NCBI GenBank assembly: GCA_964019425.1
Contig: OZ025841.1
Location: forward strand, 124,001-188,000
Direction of reading: 5' to 3'
Source: Flectonema sp. DT1601
Taxonomy: Eukaryota; Euglenozoa; Diplonemea; Diplonemida; Diplonemidae
Length of the DNA: 64,000 bases
Part shown: in pieces, positions 9,112-21,499 of the stretch
Numbering within the stretch: position 1 is the stretch's first letter
How the letters are laid out: the number at the start of each line of letters is the position of its first letter
Position numbers and translations under genes: made by a program
The notes under the pieces: generated by a model
Databases searched by the model: none
Told to the model about the DNA's origin: nothing
Seen by the model: the letters and a program-made list of their open reading frames with translations, nothing else

Positions 9112-12100
9112 TCACCAGGTACCATCGTGTAATTCATTATTTGTCCATCTAATGAGGGTGTGTAGGTTTTGTGAACCTGCACTGGCGGCTCCCTTTGCCC
9201 GCATACGTTCTCTCTTTTCTTCACGTTGCTCCCACTCTTGGCAGACTTGGCAGCTTCGCCATCGTTTTGAATCTGGTCGTGGAGCAGTGTTTTGATTATT
9301 AATTGTTGAGGGAGGTTTTGCAATAGTTGGTGACAGACAGGGAAGATTCTCCCAAACACCTTTTGTAGTTTGTGGTCTTCGAGTTGGAACTTCCTTTTGT
9401 CGTTTTGTCAGCAACTCTTCTTTGCGTTGACGTTTTCCTCTTCGAGATGAGTCTGATGGTTTGTAGTAACCAGAATTGTGAAGTTTTGCTATTCTGACAT
9501 CGAGTTGTTCTAAAGTCATTCCAACAGCTTTTGGTTGTGGACGAGAGAGTTCTTCAGATCTCAACCAACTTCCTTGAAATTGATCGTTTGATTCATCATT
9601 ATGACGACAACTATTCGGAACACTCACACTCGGAGTGAACTCAGTCCCATCTAATATATCCAATACATTTGGTAATCTGTCACTTACGATACTAACTCGT
9701 GAGGTTTGAACTTCTGGTCGAAATTTTAAAATCCCTCGCTGGTGACCAAGAGTTCCTCTACGAGGATCAAGTGAACCCCCAGCAGTTCCAAAAACTTCGT
9801 TAGTTGCAGGAACTCCCATATTTGATCGTAAGATTCGACGACATTCTCGATTAGGTTTGAAGGCACTACAACGAAATGTATTCGAATCAGACGCTTTCAT
9901 AAATGGAGTTCTACTTTCAGAGCTGATATCTGCAAGATCCAAATGAGGGATCACTGGTTCTTGAGGAGCAGACTCTTCAGGAGATTGAAGGCGATGCTGA
10001 AGAACATCCTCAACAGTGTGTGACTTCTTTATCGAAACAGTTCTTTTATATTTCGGACTTCTAAAATGACTACTCAATCTGCTGTCCATTCCTATCGGAT
10101 CCTCAATTGGTTGTTGAGGCATTTGTAATATTGACGTCCGTTTGTTCTTTTTTGGTGATCGATTAAGTCTACTCGGTGTTCCTTTACTTGACTCTGTAGC
10201 CTTGTCAGTGACGAGAAATACAGAATTGAGATGCTTAACCTCGTGGTGGACTTGATTGGGAGATGGATCTTTCCAGGTGGACATATCGTTAATATCCCAA
10301 GTATTCATTCCGAACACTCCAACACAGGCACCTGATTTTGTGTACAGTTTTACACTGCAGTCGGCAGAGGCTGTTAGAATCGCTGAGCACCAAGTTATCC
10401 AGTTGACTGCTGTGATATTTGATGTGTGAGCTTGAAATGATGAAACCAAAGCAAGACCATCTGCGAAACTATTTTCACAAACTGGGATGGTCATCTGAGT
10501 CAAATCCAACACCGTCACTAGTCCACAATCACTTCCAAGGATTAATATTGAATTGTCTTGATCGCTTGTCATCCTACAGATGATCTGATCGACACTATCA
10601 CTTCTATATATGTTACTAATACTAGAGAGCTTGTTAAGTTGATGGTGACTTTTACTTCGACTGTTACTGTGAGTTATTACTCTGTGAATGTGAAGTAGTC
10701 TTCTTCCTTTTGTATCCCAGAATTCTAAGAAACCATCACTGGTGCTTGAGACTAATAAGTGAGAACTCTTATCGGGTAGTTTCGCAAGGCATTCTATTCT
10801 GTGACTTGAAGCTCTGTGAAGCCGAGTAATAACTTGTTGTAATCTATCAGAAGCAATTGGTGATGTTCTCCAATGAAGACAACGTCCTTCAACAATATTA
10901 GTCTGTGGGTTGTACATGAATATCTTCCCATCTTCGAGACCTAAGACGACATATCTTCCAAGTTTTTGAACACATAAAATATCACTGGAATCGGTTACGA
11001 ATTCACTCACAATTTTAATATTATATTTTTCTTCATCCGGATAAATGTGAAGAGATTTTCCCAAAGCACCGACGATGTATCTTTGGTCTTCTTTGTCACC
11101 ACCGCAGTGGGAAACTGCCGTGACTTCTGTTTTAGTTCTGTTTGCCTGTGAAAGTTCTGAATTATATTGATTGAGAGGTTGACCGTTTAGATAGTTCCAC
11201 ATCATTAGCTGTCCCGTGTGTGTTCCTGTTAGTAGTCGACGACCTGTTTCATCTAATGTAACTGCTGTTATTCTTGATTGAGCATCAGGCATTATCCTCG
11301 AAGCGTTAAATGCACTGATTCTCTGACCAGTTTCAAGATCCCACGCCATCACCATTTCCGCATCAGCTGACACAACATGACCAAAGTATGATATCAATAA
11401 ATCAACACAAGGCTTTGTATGTCCCATATATGTTGCAGGAAATTTAGCGCTTATCTTTCTCATGGGCCAGGCAATCGGAAATGTTGATCCTGTGACAATA
11501 GAATGCCTGACAGGATCGTATGCCAAGGCGAAATATTTACTTTCAGACTGATAGTGTGTATTATCACAAAGTGTTTGCATACAACGAAACGTTCTTACGT
11601 CCCATACCTTTATGCACTTATCAGCACTTAGTGTGATGACTTGAAAATCTTTATCGTTTATAGCAACATTCACTAAAGATGCGTTGTGACCTTGTAGTTT
11701 GAATACCGGCTTATTAATAAACGGGTTCCAAATAAGAACCGATCTCTCAGTACCACAGGTAGCGATAATCTTCAGTGATTCCGACCAATCTAATGCGAAA
11801 ACACTTTTTTGATGACCATGAAAATTCCTCACGACATGACCTGTATCAAGGTTTGTTATTTTAACCATTCCATCCCATGACCCGGTAATAGCGCCTTGTA
11901 GGTATTGAGAAAGTTTGATTTTACTAATGGCGCAATCAGATGAAGTGTTCATTTTATTAGCAGCATGGATTGGATACGTGTAGGCGACGTCAAGAACTGC
12001 CCTCATCCCTGATAAAGCGTTAGATAAATGATACAACTGCATACTACCATTTCTAAGTCCTAGTAAGATGCTCTCTTGTCCAGATTCTGATGTGAAATAT

Positions 12101-13071
12101 TCCAGTGCAGTGGGTGCTTCTGTGAAGTCTCGTAGTGTTGTAATTTCAACTCGTTTTTTCTTTACACGTTCTCTTTGTGATTGTTCCATGCTGTGTTTGA
12201 ATTCACCAAAGGTTTGATCACCACATTCTGTTTTATAACAAACACTGCTGCTCAATGCTTCTCCCCATGCCTTTTCCATGTCTAGTGCGACTCCATATTT
12301 TCGTTTGTCATTTAACTGACGGAGACACATTGATTCTCGGATCTCATCTCTGACATGTTTACGACCTGCAAATGCTCTAACTAAGTCTCCTGTGTTTGAA
12401 TCTAAGACGCAAATCTTTCTATCAGCACAGCAGACCATTAATCGATGAGCTCCTTTCATGAAGCAGGCATCTGTTATTAAAGACCCTCCGTTGTATAAGA
12501 TTCGCTCACTTTCCATGTCTCGTGATCTCCAGACTTTTATTGTACCATCTCTAGAGAATGAGTAGTATTTAGAATTCCTTGGATGTACTAAAATGAGTCC
12601 AATCATGTCTCGATGATGATCATCTTTCTTTTTAGCACTCGGGAAATGTTGAATGATGTATTCAGTTTGAACTGTATCTTTTAGAATTCGTTGTTGAGCT
12701 TCCAAAAGAATGTAAGTACTGAACTCATTCCAGTCTACACTACCATTAGCATTAGCATCGATACACATAAACCATTCTCGTAGTACATCAACGTCCATTG
12801 AATCTCCGAGTACAGCGCCGAAGGAATCGACGAATTCACCTTCATCTAAGTCTTTGCCACCGTCAAGTTGGTCATTGTTAAAGACAGCTTTCAATTCTCT
12901 CAGCTGGCCTAAGTCTAATTTATCTTCAAAGCTTCGTAGTGCTGCAGAACTCTTTCCAGGAACTGCCTTCTTAGAATTCATTGCATCGATTATTACTTTT
13001 CTGATGTCAGCTGAGCTCACTCGTCGTTCCTCCGCTTTCGGTTGTGTCGTTTGATGTTCATTTTCAGTCAT
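9112..13071 (-). CDS. EF-hand plus WD40-repeat protein of the WDR49/WDR64/EFCAB8 type
   Basis: A 1319-residue protein. A degenerate EF-hand at about residues 57-85 is followed by a canonical calcium loop DANANGSVDWNE at about 105-116. From about 145 to 950 there are many WD40 repeats (for example GSWDGMVKITNLDTGHVVRN and TLSADKCIKVWDVRTFRC). The long C-terminal tail is polar and low-complexity. EF-hand followed by two WD40 propellers is the arrangement of the WDR49/WDR64/EFCAB8 family, whose members are associated with cilia and axonemes, so the organism probably has a flagellum. The start ATG lies only 4 nt after an acceptor (TTTCACAAACAG). The frame ends TGGTGAGT, which by chance resembles a splice donor, but no sensible continuation was found downstream. 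Confidence 0.88.
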   Translation of the reverse strand: MTENEHQTTQPKAEERRVSSADIRKVIIDAMNSKKAVPGKSSAALRSFEDKLDLGQLRELKAVFNNDQLDGGKDLDEGEFVDSFGAVLGDSMDVDVLREWFMCIDANANGSVDWNEFSTYILLEAQQRILKDTVQTEYIIQHFPSAKKKDDHHRDMIGLILVHPRNSKYYSFSRDGTIKVWRSRDMESERILYNGGSLITDACFMKGAHRLMVCCADRKICVLDSNTGDLVRAFAGRKHVRDEIRESMCLRQLNDKRKYGVALDMEKAWGEALSSSVCYKTECGDQTFGEFKHSMEQSQRERVKKKRVEITTLRDFTEAPTALEYFTSESGQESILLGLRNGSMQLYHLSNALSGMRAVLDVAYTYPIHAANKMNTSSDCAISKIKLSQYLQGAITGSWDGMVKITNLDTGHVVRNFHGHQKSVFALDWSESLKIIATCGTERSVLIWNPFINKPVFKLQGHNASLVNVAINDKDFQVITLSADKCIKVWDVRTFRCMQTLCDNTHYQSESKYFALAYDPVRHSIVTGSTFPIAWPMRKISAKFPATYMGHTKPCVDLLISYFGHVVSADAEMVMAWDLETGQRISAFNASRIMPDAQSRITAVTLDETGRRLLTGTHTGQLMMWNYLNGQPLNQYNSELSQANRTKTEVTAVSHCGGDKEDQRYIVGALGKSLHIYPDEEKYNIKIVSEFVTDSSDILCVQKLGRYVVLGLEDGKIFMYNPQTNIVEGRCLHWRTSPIASDRLQQVITRLHRASSHRIECLAKLPDKSSHLLVSSTSDGFLEFWDTKGRRLLHIHRVITHSNSRSKSHHQLNKLSSISNIYRSDSVDQIICRMTSDQDNSILILGSDCGLVTVLDLTQMTIPVCENSFADGLALVSSFQAHTSNITAVNWITWCSAILTASADCSVKLYTKSGACVGVFGMNTWDINDMSTWKDPSPNQVHHEVKHLNSVFLVTDKATESSKGTPSRLNRSPKKNKRTSILQMPQQPIEDPIGMDSRLSSHFRSPKYKRTVSIKKSHTVEDVLQHRLQSPEESAPQEPVIPHLDLADISSESRTPFMKASDSNTFRCSAFKPNRECRRILRSNMGVPATNEVFGTAGGSLDPRRGTLGHQRGILKFRPEVQTSRVSIVSDRLPNVLDILDGTEFTPSVSVPNSCRHNDESNDQFQGSWLRSEELSRPQPKAVGMTLEQLDVRIAKLHNSGYYKPSDSSRRGKRQRKEELLTKRQKEVPTRRPQTTKGVWENLPCLSPTIAKPPSTINNQNTAPRPDSKRWRSCQVCQEWEQREEKRERMRAKGAASAGSQNLHTLIRWTNNELHDGTW

Positions 13072-13441
13072 CCAACTGTTTGTGAAATAGTTCTCTTTTA
13101 TATTATTACACGTTTTTCAGGTTCAAAAAAAAAAAAAAAAAAATTGAAAAAAAAACTGTTGGATACAATGGCTGTTCAATGTTTCCCTGGGGATGAAAAA
13201 ACTTATTATTGTGATGTGTAAAATAGTACTATTCTAAGCGCGTTTATTAATTATGTTCTCCGAATGATTGCTCTCATTTTTTGAGTTGAACACCTGGTAG
13301 AAATAACACTTTATATCAATGCATTACCATCAAAACCTGAAGAGGGGCAGCTGAGAAAGGCCGGAGGCAAAAAAATAACAAAAAAGAGGCTGCAAAAGGG
13401 AAGAGTGGAAAGAAGAAAAATGAGAGAATGTAGGGAACATG

Positions 13442-13559
13442 TCAGAGGAGACTTCGCTGAGTAGGCGCCGTCTTCCTGGATAGGGACTTCCAGCATTCCA
13501 AAAGCAAGCCCGTCTTCTGTACAATAATCTTTCGAAGACTGTTCACACATCTCCTCTGA
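13442..13559. other. 118-nt block closed by a perfect 10-bp inverted repeat
   Basis: TCAGAGGAGA at 13442-13451 pairs perfectly with TCTCCTCTGA at 13550-13559. The enclosed sequence is of mixed composition, unlike the homopolymer-rich surroundings. It could be a structured RNA gene or a decayed element; no family recognised. Confidence 0.35.
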
Positions 13560-14313
13560 AACAGGGAAAATAGAAAAAGAAAATATTGAAAAAAAAAGAA
13601 AAAGAAAAAAGAAATATTTTAAAAAAGAAATATGAAAAAAAATAATGGGAGTAAAGAAATAGAAGGAAAAAAAAAAAGTAAACGGGCCAACATCATTCTT
13701 TTCCAGAAAAAAGAAACAGAAAAAGAGAAGCCGGGAACGCGTATTATGTAGAAAAATAACAACTAAAAGGATAATACCTGCAGCAATCCCCCGAGGGCTA
13801 AGAAAAAACTTAAGTCTTTGTAGAGCAAGAAACAGGGAAATCACAGAGAGAGTTGTAAACGATAGGCTTGTTTTGTATTGTTCCCGTTTCGCGTTTTCAT
13901 ATTTTTTTATAAGCATTTACATGCTTCTTGCAAGTCACACAAAGTTGCTGCGGATCAGGTACTCCGGCTAGCGGGAAGCTCTTTTTCCGCATCGCACAGG
14001 AGCGTAAAAAGTAGCCTCGTCACACAGATAGTGTTGGGAGCTAATATTCTGTGCAGCGATATTTTTTTTTTTTTTTTTTTTTTTTTTCTTTCATTCTTTC
14101 TTCTTGGATTTTTGTTTTAAATTATATTTGAAAGCACAATATGCGACTGGAAAAAAAAAATGATACGAGCACTAACCCTGAATACGTTCTGGCTTTAAAA
14201 AGTATGGTTTTACCTTCGTTCAACCTACTATCACGATGTTAATTGTTGGGGAGAAGAAAAAATACAGCCTATTATTTTTTTTTTTGAAATTGATTTTTTT
14301 TTTTTTTTTTTCC

Positions 14314-14333
14314 TGTCAGGGAAAGTTCCCTGA
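14314..14333. other. Short inverted repeat
   Basis: GTCAGGGAA-AG-TTCCCTGAC: nine base pairs around a two-base centre (a cruciform-like palindrome), followed by a mixed-composition island up to about 14.8 kb with no recognised content. Confidence 0.4.
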
Positions 14334-16528
14334 CTGGAGATTGAAAGAGGCGGGTTCGAAGAATAATGGTCACGATCCCATGATGAAAAGCTCAATCGGA
14401 ATCAGTTAGTAACTTGAATGCAAAAGAAACGAGAAAGAGATGTAAGTCGCAATTAGTTTTTAAAGCTTCTCAAACAACATCAAAAGAGGAAGAGGGCCAA
14501 GGTAAGAAAGGCACCAGTGAGAATATAAATATAATTTTCATTTTCTTTCTTTTCCTCGCGCGAATCCGCAAAATATCCAACGAGAACATCTACTGGCGGT
14601 AATTAAATTGAGAGGTTGTGACCAACAAACGTCAGTCTGGCTCGCTACCAGAGAATACTAAGTCATAGCCTTTAAGAGCAAGGCAACACAGCTACGAAGT
14701 AGTGCAGCACTATTGCAATGTGCGTAAGCAGCAAATGTCAGATTAGGCTCTACAATGCGGAACCAGTTGAATGACAAAATCGATGCTTCCGCCTGCTAAC
14801 CTTTTTTTTTTTTAAAAAAACAAAACTTAAAAAAGAAAAAAAAAAGAAAATACCGTAAACAATTCATTGCTTGATTTCGAATTTCCTTTTTTCTCTTTTT
14901 TTTTATTTTTTCTTTTTAAAAAAAAAATAGAGCACAGCATTTACAAACAGCTAACTAGCACTGCACCAACACCACGTAACGGGTTATTGCAAACAGGTAC
15001 GCGGTGGGGGGAGGCATGCGGGAGGATCATTTGTTTTTTTATTTTTTTCTCCTCATTAAAAAAAAAAAATTTGCAAGAGAGATATAGATTTGTAATATTG
15101 AAGTTTCTTGAATAATAATAAAAAAAAAAAAATAATAATGCTGTTTGAAGAAAAAAAGAGTAATAAAAGACCAACTCATGATTTAATTTTTTTTTTCCTT
15201 TCTATGTTTTATAGAAAGTCGGCACGTCACGTTATCACCAGTGAAGTGATGCTCACTAGAAAGACGTCTACCCGAATACATGGCTAACCGTTTCCACTAA
15301 GTACCAAGCAAGCGAAGAACATCTGCTAAGTTATTCAAACATTGGTGTATAAAGAAGGAACAGGTAAAAACACTGTATAAGTGTCAAACCTAACGTATTT
15401 TCACGAGTGAGATTCACCCAAATAGAAAAACGCTTTACTAACAGTGAAATTCCACATAATTTGTAAAAACAGAACACAACTTGCTTCAGTAGTGTACTAT
15501 ATGGCTTCACAAAATAATAATAGTAGACAAAAAAAACTACATATTTCAAAAGTTTGTACTCTGTGATAAACTTTGAAAAGGCTACAGACCTGCTTTTATG
15601 CTATATAAATTTTTTCTCTTACCTTAAGACAAAACGATTCAACCAAAAAAAATATTGGCACTTAGATTTTTCTTAGCGAATGGAATAGGAGGAATCCCTC
15701 CCCAAACGTAGAGTCAATTTTATAAAAAACCCGCCCGAGTCGTACCGATGCGAGAGGGAAAAATTGAAGTGTTCAGAATAAAAAAAAAAAAAGAACGGGC
15801 GATACTCGAGTCACTCTAAATATAAAAAGTATCCTCAGGGGTAAAGAACCCGAAAAAATAAGCTTCAGTCGTTTGCGAAATCTGTTGCATTCCTCACATA
15901 GTTGGAAGGAAAAGAAATGTACAGAAATAGGAAAAAAAAGAAATATGTCTTGGGGAAAAATACAGAGAGGCAAAACGAAACGTAACACGTCTCACACGAG
16001 CAAAGAATAATATGAACACCGCTGGGGACTAATATATCCTCCTCAAAAAGATCTTACGGAATGATGGCGCAGCTAACCCCCAACTGCTCGAAAGAACGAA
16101 AGAACTGCGGCAGACGTTAAGCATGATTGAAAATACATATTTAAGGTAACAAAAACCTTAGCAACGTACAACATATGCTCAACGTATATAAGTGAGTGAT
16201 AGCCACGGTACGAATTCAATAACGCAGGCGAAGACGCTCATGGAACATTATTTTTAACCAATCTTAGTTAAGTAGAATTATTTGTTTTTTTGTAACTGAA
16301 ATCGATTCGCAATAACGAGAAAAGAAAAAAAAAAAAAAAGATAAAATAAAAGGGTAAAGCCTTCGCTTCACACAAAGACCTGCGGAAGAAGGAAGGAAAA
16401 GAGTTGAAGGAGCTAATTATTCGTTACCAAGCCTGAATAATATTTTTTTAAAAAATAAAATAAAAATTGGAAATGATTGTTATTTTTTTTTTGGGGGGGA
16501 TAACTTGATGGGAGGAAAATAAAGGATG

Positions 16529-16561
<33 letters not shown>

Positions 16562-16640
16562 CAAATGAAAACACCTGCTTATTTAAGGAGTAGGCGGGTA
16601 AGGGAGATACGGCTTAGCAGTCAGCTGCTCAGTCGTCAAC

Positions 16641-16717
16641 GAGAAACTATCACACTGCCGCAGACTTCCCTTAGAACCGGTCTAAGAGACTACTCTGTTC
16701 GGCAGTGTTCACTTCTC
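16641..16717. ncRNA. Candidate structured RNA: long multi-segment hairpin
   Basis: Nested complementary segments line up. GAGAA (16641-16645) pairs with TTCTC (16713-16717), and ACACTGCCG (16652-16660) with CGGCAGTGT (16700-16708). CAGA (16661-16664) pairs with TCTG (16694-16697), and CTTAGA (16670-16675) with TCTAAG (16681-16686) around an ACCGG loop. The order fits one continuous imperfect hairpin. It lies in an island of mixed composition inside the gene desert. The strand and identity are unknown; no match to a known RNA class was recognised. Confidence 0.4.
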
Positions 16718-17301
16718 ATTGAGGGGAAGACACTATAAAAGTAAAGTTTTTTAAAACTAGCAAGCATTTAGCGCTTCAAAAGAATTATGTTGAAAAAGAA
16801 CTACAATGTAAAAGAGAACAAAAATTCAAAAGGGAATTAACAATACATCAACTCACACACCCAGAGGAAAATTGTTTTTTAAGGAACCGCAATAAGGAGT
16901 AACACAGACGCAAGCCACATTAATGCCTCGCATGTTAGCCAACAATATGCAGACAGAATCACATAAAGAGTACTATGGTGTCAATTCGACCAAAAAAAAA
17001 GGTCAGAGAGTCTACTAATCATTTTACCTAACTATGCCGACGTTTGAACGGCGTCTGTTTTAACGCAACAAATTGAACCATCCAGCCGAAGTATGTTTTG
17101 TGCCGTGTTGATTTCGAAATTATTATTATTATTATTATTATTTTTTTTTTTTCCCTGTTAATTTCGTTATGTTGCATTAAATCACGAACCCGTGGTAAGT
17201 CCGGAAGATTAAAAAAAAAAAGAAAGAAAAAAAAAATTATCAAGAAGGAAGAAAATGAGAACAGAGAGCAAAATAAATATTTAAATAAAAACAAAACAAA
17301 A

Positions 17302-17475
17302 AAACCATTCAGATAAATAAGCCTTTATATTTTGTTTGATCGCAGACAGTATTACTGGAGTACAGGGAAATAGAAAACATTTTTTTTTTTTTTTTTTTTG
17401 ACATAAAATAAATACACGGCTACTTAATTCTGAATAGTTTCTTTCTCCGACGTTCGTCGGTGTAAAAAAAAAAAA
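17302..17475 (+). repeat. Dispersed TIR/hairpin repeat, copy 4 (longest)
   Basis: Begins AAACCATTCAGATAAATAAG followed by CCTTTATAT, carries TTTGATCGCAGACAG, and ends AAATACACGGCTACTTAATT, CTGAATAGTTTCTTTC and the hairpin CCGAC-GTTC-GTCGG, then GTG and A-run. The ends form an inverted repeat (CCATTCAGAT against ATTCTGAATAG). An internal run of T makes it longer than the other copies. Probably a short non-autonomous element; no coding content. Confidence 0.7.
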
Positions 17476-18132
17476 ATAAAAAGAGATCCGAACCCTGACT
17501 ATAGCTGGCAGCTCATTACATTGTGTTCAAGTAGGAAAATTAATTATATTATATTTTTTTTATCGTTAACGGTATTCCCGAATGAAAAGATGAAAGCTGC
17601 TGCCAACAATATGGATGGAGATTAGAGATAAAAATTAAAAATAAAATAAAAACGACTATATCCCTTAATCACATTTTATTAGATTCTTTCACCAAAGAAA
17701 TGTGTAGAAAGGAATAACGTACCGGACAGCTTAAGAAAATAATAACTACAAACGTCGGCTAATTTTTTTTTTTTAAAAAAATAAAAATTAAATTCATCCT
17801 CAGAAAGAGAAAAAAAAGAAAAAAAAAAGGGCAGGAAACAGGGTAAAATAATTCTGTGTGGGGAATCGCAATAATGAAAAAAAAAAAAAAAGAAATATTT
17901 TGGTTTCAAGTATTTTGTTTTGTCACAGCAAACAAGAATCTTTTTTAAATATTGAAAACCGACATCTTATTTACTAACAAATAGAATTTAATACGTATCT
18001 ATCTTTAATGTTGTTGAAAAGGTCGATTTTCTTAGTAATCATGTTGAAATTGCTCTTATTTTTTTTTTTATTTTTTTTAAAATATTGTTTTTTTTGTTTT
18101 ATTCACAAAGAAAAGTGATTCTTCGCATATAA

Positions 18133-18165
<33 letters not shown>

Positions 18166-18322
18166 AAAACACATTTAGTAGGACACGTAAAATAAAACAA
18201 ATTGTTTTTCAATTCATATATTTTCCAAAAAAAAAATAGTAGTAGAAAAGGGGAAAATAGAGCTCGTCCTACTGCGTGCTAACAAATTAACTTTTTTTTC
18301 ATGAAACAACATTCCCTCTACT

Positions 18323-18341
18323 CCCCCCCCCCCCCCCCCCC
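18323..18341. repeat. 19-nt C homopolymer
   Basis: An uninterrupted run of 19 C, exceptional in a region where homopolymers are otherwise nearly all A or T. Confidence 0.9.
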
Positions 18342-20638
18342 TCGACACAATAAATTGCTGGTAACGAGAAACGAGAAAAAAAGAGAACGGGAAAAAAAAA
18401 AAAAAAAAAAAAAAGAGGGGTCGGGAACACACACTTCTACACCCAAACAAAGCAGTACTGACATCATTTGGCTGGCAGACGAGATAGCATCTTCCCCATC
18501 ACCAAACTATGTCAAGAACTGCGTTCATAAAAGTGCTGAGTAGGAGAACCTTTAGCATTTTGAGTTTATACTTCGACATAAAAAAACCCGCTAAAAGACA
18601 AAAGTCAAAAAAAAAAATTAAAAAAAATCCCTCCGCCCCCAACAAAGAGTTGCTTGATTGACCGTGTAGGAACTCAAGCAGCAACTTTAGCTATCCTCGA
18701 GAATATACATGCCCTTCTGTTTGATTTGTTTTGTTTTTCTCATAATTTCTATCGCACGGGTAGCATACGTTCACCATTCTGGCAAAAAGGAGCAAGAGAG
18801 AAAAGAAACAACGAAGAAAAAGAAAAAAAAGGGGGAATCAAAAAAAAAAAAAAAATATAGAAGATAGAAGATATTTAATTTTTTGAACAAAATAATAAAG
18901 AGTTTATGTCGCTGGTTGCACAAAGAGAAAAAAAAATATTCACGCGTACTTGTTGGGGAGAATTTTTTTGTGCAAATCTCAAGCAATTGCTTTCGTTCAG
19001 TCCTCTTTACATGTTGAGAAGAAAAGAAAAAAAAAATGAAAAAAAACAATATAATTTCCATGAACTAGCTCTCCAATACTGACCGTGCAACCAAGAACGG
19101 GGTTGAAACAAATGGGAAAGCATTGCTGCACAAGTTGGACATCGCCATTAATTCTTTCCAAAGACGTTCAAAACGTAGTAAAAATTCCTTTTCTCAAATG
19201 ACGAACGGATGTAAGAAACATATTCTACATGAAGTGGTTTTCAAAAAAAGGAAAGAACCGAGGTCTGAGGAGAACACCAAGGTGTTTCTGCAAGAAGGCT
19301 ATTACAACCACTTTTTAGCTTTTTTTTTTTTTTTTTTTCTTTTTTTTTTTCTTCTTTTTTGTCTTTGATTTTTTTTTTTTTCTTCTTCTTTTTTTTTTTT
19401 TCCCCCCCCTTAGGCACGCAAAAAATCAAAAAAAAATCTCGTGTTTTTTTTATTTTTTTTTTGCCGGGGAGTCTGAGGGTTGACAAAAAAAGCAAAAAAA
19501 AATAAGAAAAAAAAAATGAGAACGAAAAAAGAAAAAAAAAAGACTCTCGCGCTGACTGGAATAGAACGATATCCAGAATTTTGATTGGAAGGTTGCTCAT
19601 AATACGCCATACGGTAGTATCGATATGCATTTTTCTGCATTGCTTCCTAACTGCATTCGTACAAGCTTAATTTGATTCGCTCGTCGTTCTGAAGTTGGAA
19701 ATGCTATGCATCGATGGCACGGCAATAGAAAGTAACTGGAAACCACCAACTACTACAAAATGATCAGTCGCTTGTTGGAGCTCCTCGATTTCAACAAATA
19801 ACACTTATAATGTAACGATGTTATTGACTGTCACGTAATAGCGTTGTTGAGGAGACAAAATGAAATCGGGTTATCAAAAAGAAGAAAAACTGTGATAAAA
19901 AACCCCCCTCCGTTTTATCCCTCGGGTGATTGTGTGGTCAAGCAGCAGTGATTTTTCGCAGTTATCTGACTTTCTATTGCGATCGCCCCACAAAAGAATT
20001 CCAGCGTCTTTGTATCGAAATTCGATACCAACAAAATATGAAGAAAACAAATAAATAAAAAAAATATTAAGTCAACGTGTGAAACTCTTTAGTAGGGGGG
20101 TAGCAGCTTTACATTGGATGTCTGCTGACAAAGTAGGTAGGATTACTAGTAGTTTTATTGTGTGATTGAAGAGAGGGAAGAGAGGTAAGGTAAAGTGGGA
20201 ACGATCCCGGTGTCACAAATGTCGGCGCTTTTGGATTATTTTGTTTTCTTTCGTTTATTTTATTCATTTTTTTTTTTTGTTCTTCCCCCCCCCCTCTTGT
20301 GGGGGGGACCGTAATAATCGATGAGATCATACCTGCGTGCGGTTGGTTGGGAGTAAATAAAAAAAAAAAAATAGTTTCGTTGAGTTTAATACAATAAAAT
20401 AAAACAATTGTATTGTATTGGGAGTTTTTTTCTTCTTCTTTTTTTTATTTTTTTTTTTTTATTTTAATGTTTTCAGGATTCTCTCACAAAAAAATGAATA
20501 CGAAAAAAAAAAAAAAAAAAAAAAAATAGATAACCAGTTTGTCAAAAAAATCATAAATTAAAATGGTAGTCAAATAGGTTCAAGAAAATGATACTTACAT
20601 ATAATGATAGCAACCACTCAGCTTGTTTTCTATAATCA

Positions 20639-20671
<33 letters not shown>

Positions 20672-21499
20672 GCGAGCAAATCATGACATGCAAAAAAGAA
20701 AATCTTTGAACCGCCTCTTTTGTACAACAGATTTTTTTTCCCCTCCTTTTTTTTTTTTTTGTTCCCCCAGTTTCCAAATTGAGTTTCAATTTTCTCCATC
20801 ATCACCAAACAAGAAATGGGTGGTCGGGGGGTGAATATTATATAACCAAATTTTCGCTTCTTTTGAAAAAAAAATAAATAAATAAAAATAAACCACCGTG
20901 AATTCCGTTTTAAAGCAGAATATCCATCTCATAAAGCGCAGCCGTCTTTATTGTCTTAGTTACCAAAGCGGAAACGAGAAAGGAAAAAAAAAAAAAAAAA
21001 AAAAAAAAGAAAGGAAGGAATCGAAATACCAAGAAATGTCATGTTAAGAAAAGCAAGTCACAATAAAAAAAGAGAGAAAATGTTTTTACGGGACAGTCGT
21101 GTAAAAGGATTTCAAAAATCCATTAAAAGAACAGCAAGTGATCTAAACAACGCAAAGCAAGGGTCAGCTAACCGAAGATATACATGGGTAAGAAGACTAG
21201 TGTCATTCTACGCGTTGTGTAATTACAGTTGCGACTCATGGTGCTTTATTTAAACCACTAGCATGGTGATTTGTTACGTATTCCTCCACTCACTCACTCA
21301 CTAGTTTTTTTTTTTTTTTTTTTTTTTTTTTCGTAATATTCAATTTTCATAACACAAACAATGACATCAATGTGTTTACTCCTTTTTTTTTTTTTTTTTT
21401 TTTTTTTTTGCTTCTTTTCTTGAATGCCTTGTTTTTCAATGGTTGCCTCATTCTTTTGTGAACCTGTTCAACTACAATATAAACACACTGCCTCGAGCA

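Noticed and set aside
9069-9112. Splice donor TGGTGAGT at the end of the EF-hand/WD40 gene
   Set aside because: The frame stops within it and no downstream exon with sensible coding was found.
13311-13916. 201-codon minus-strand open frame
   Set aside because: Mostly Phe/Leu/Ser from T-rich tracts; no domain, and composition follows the non-coding background.
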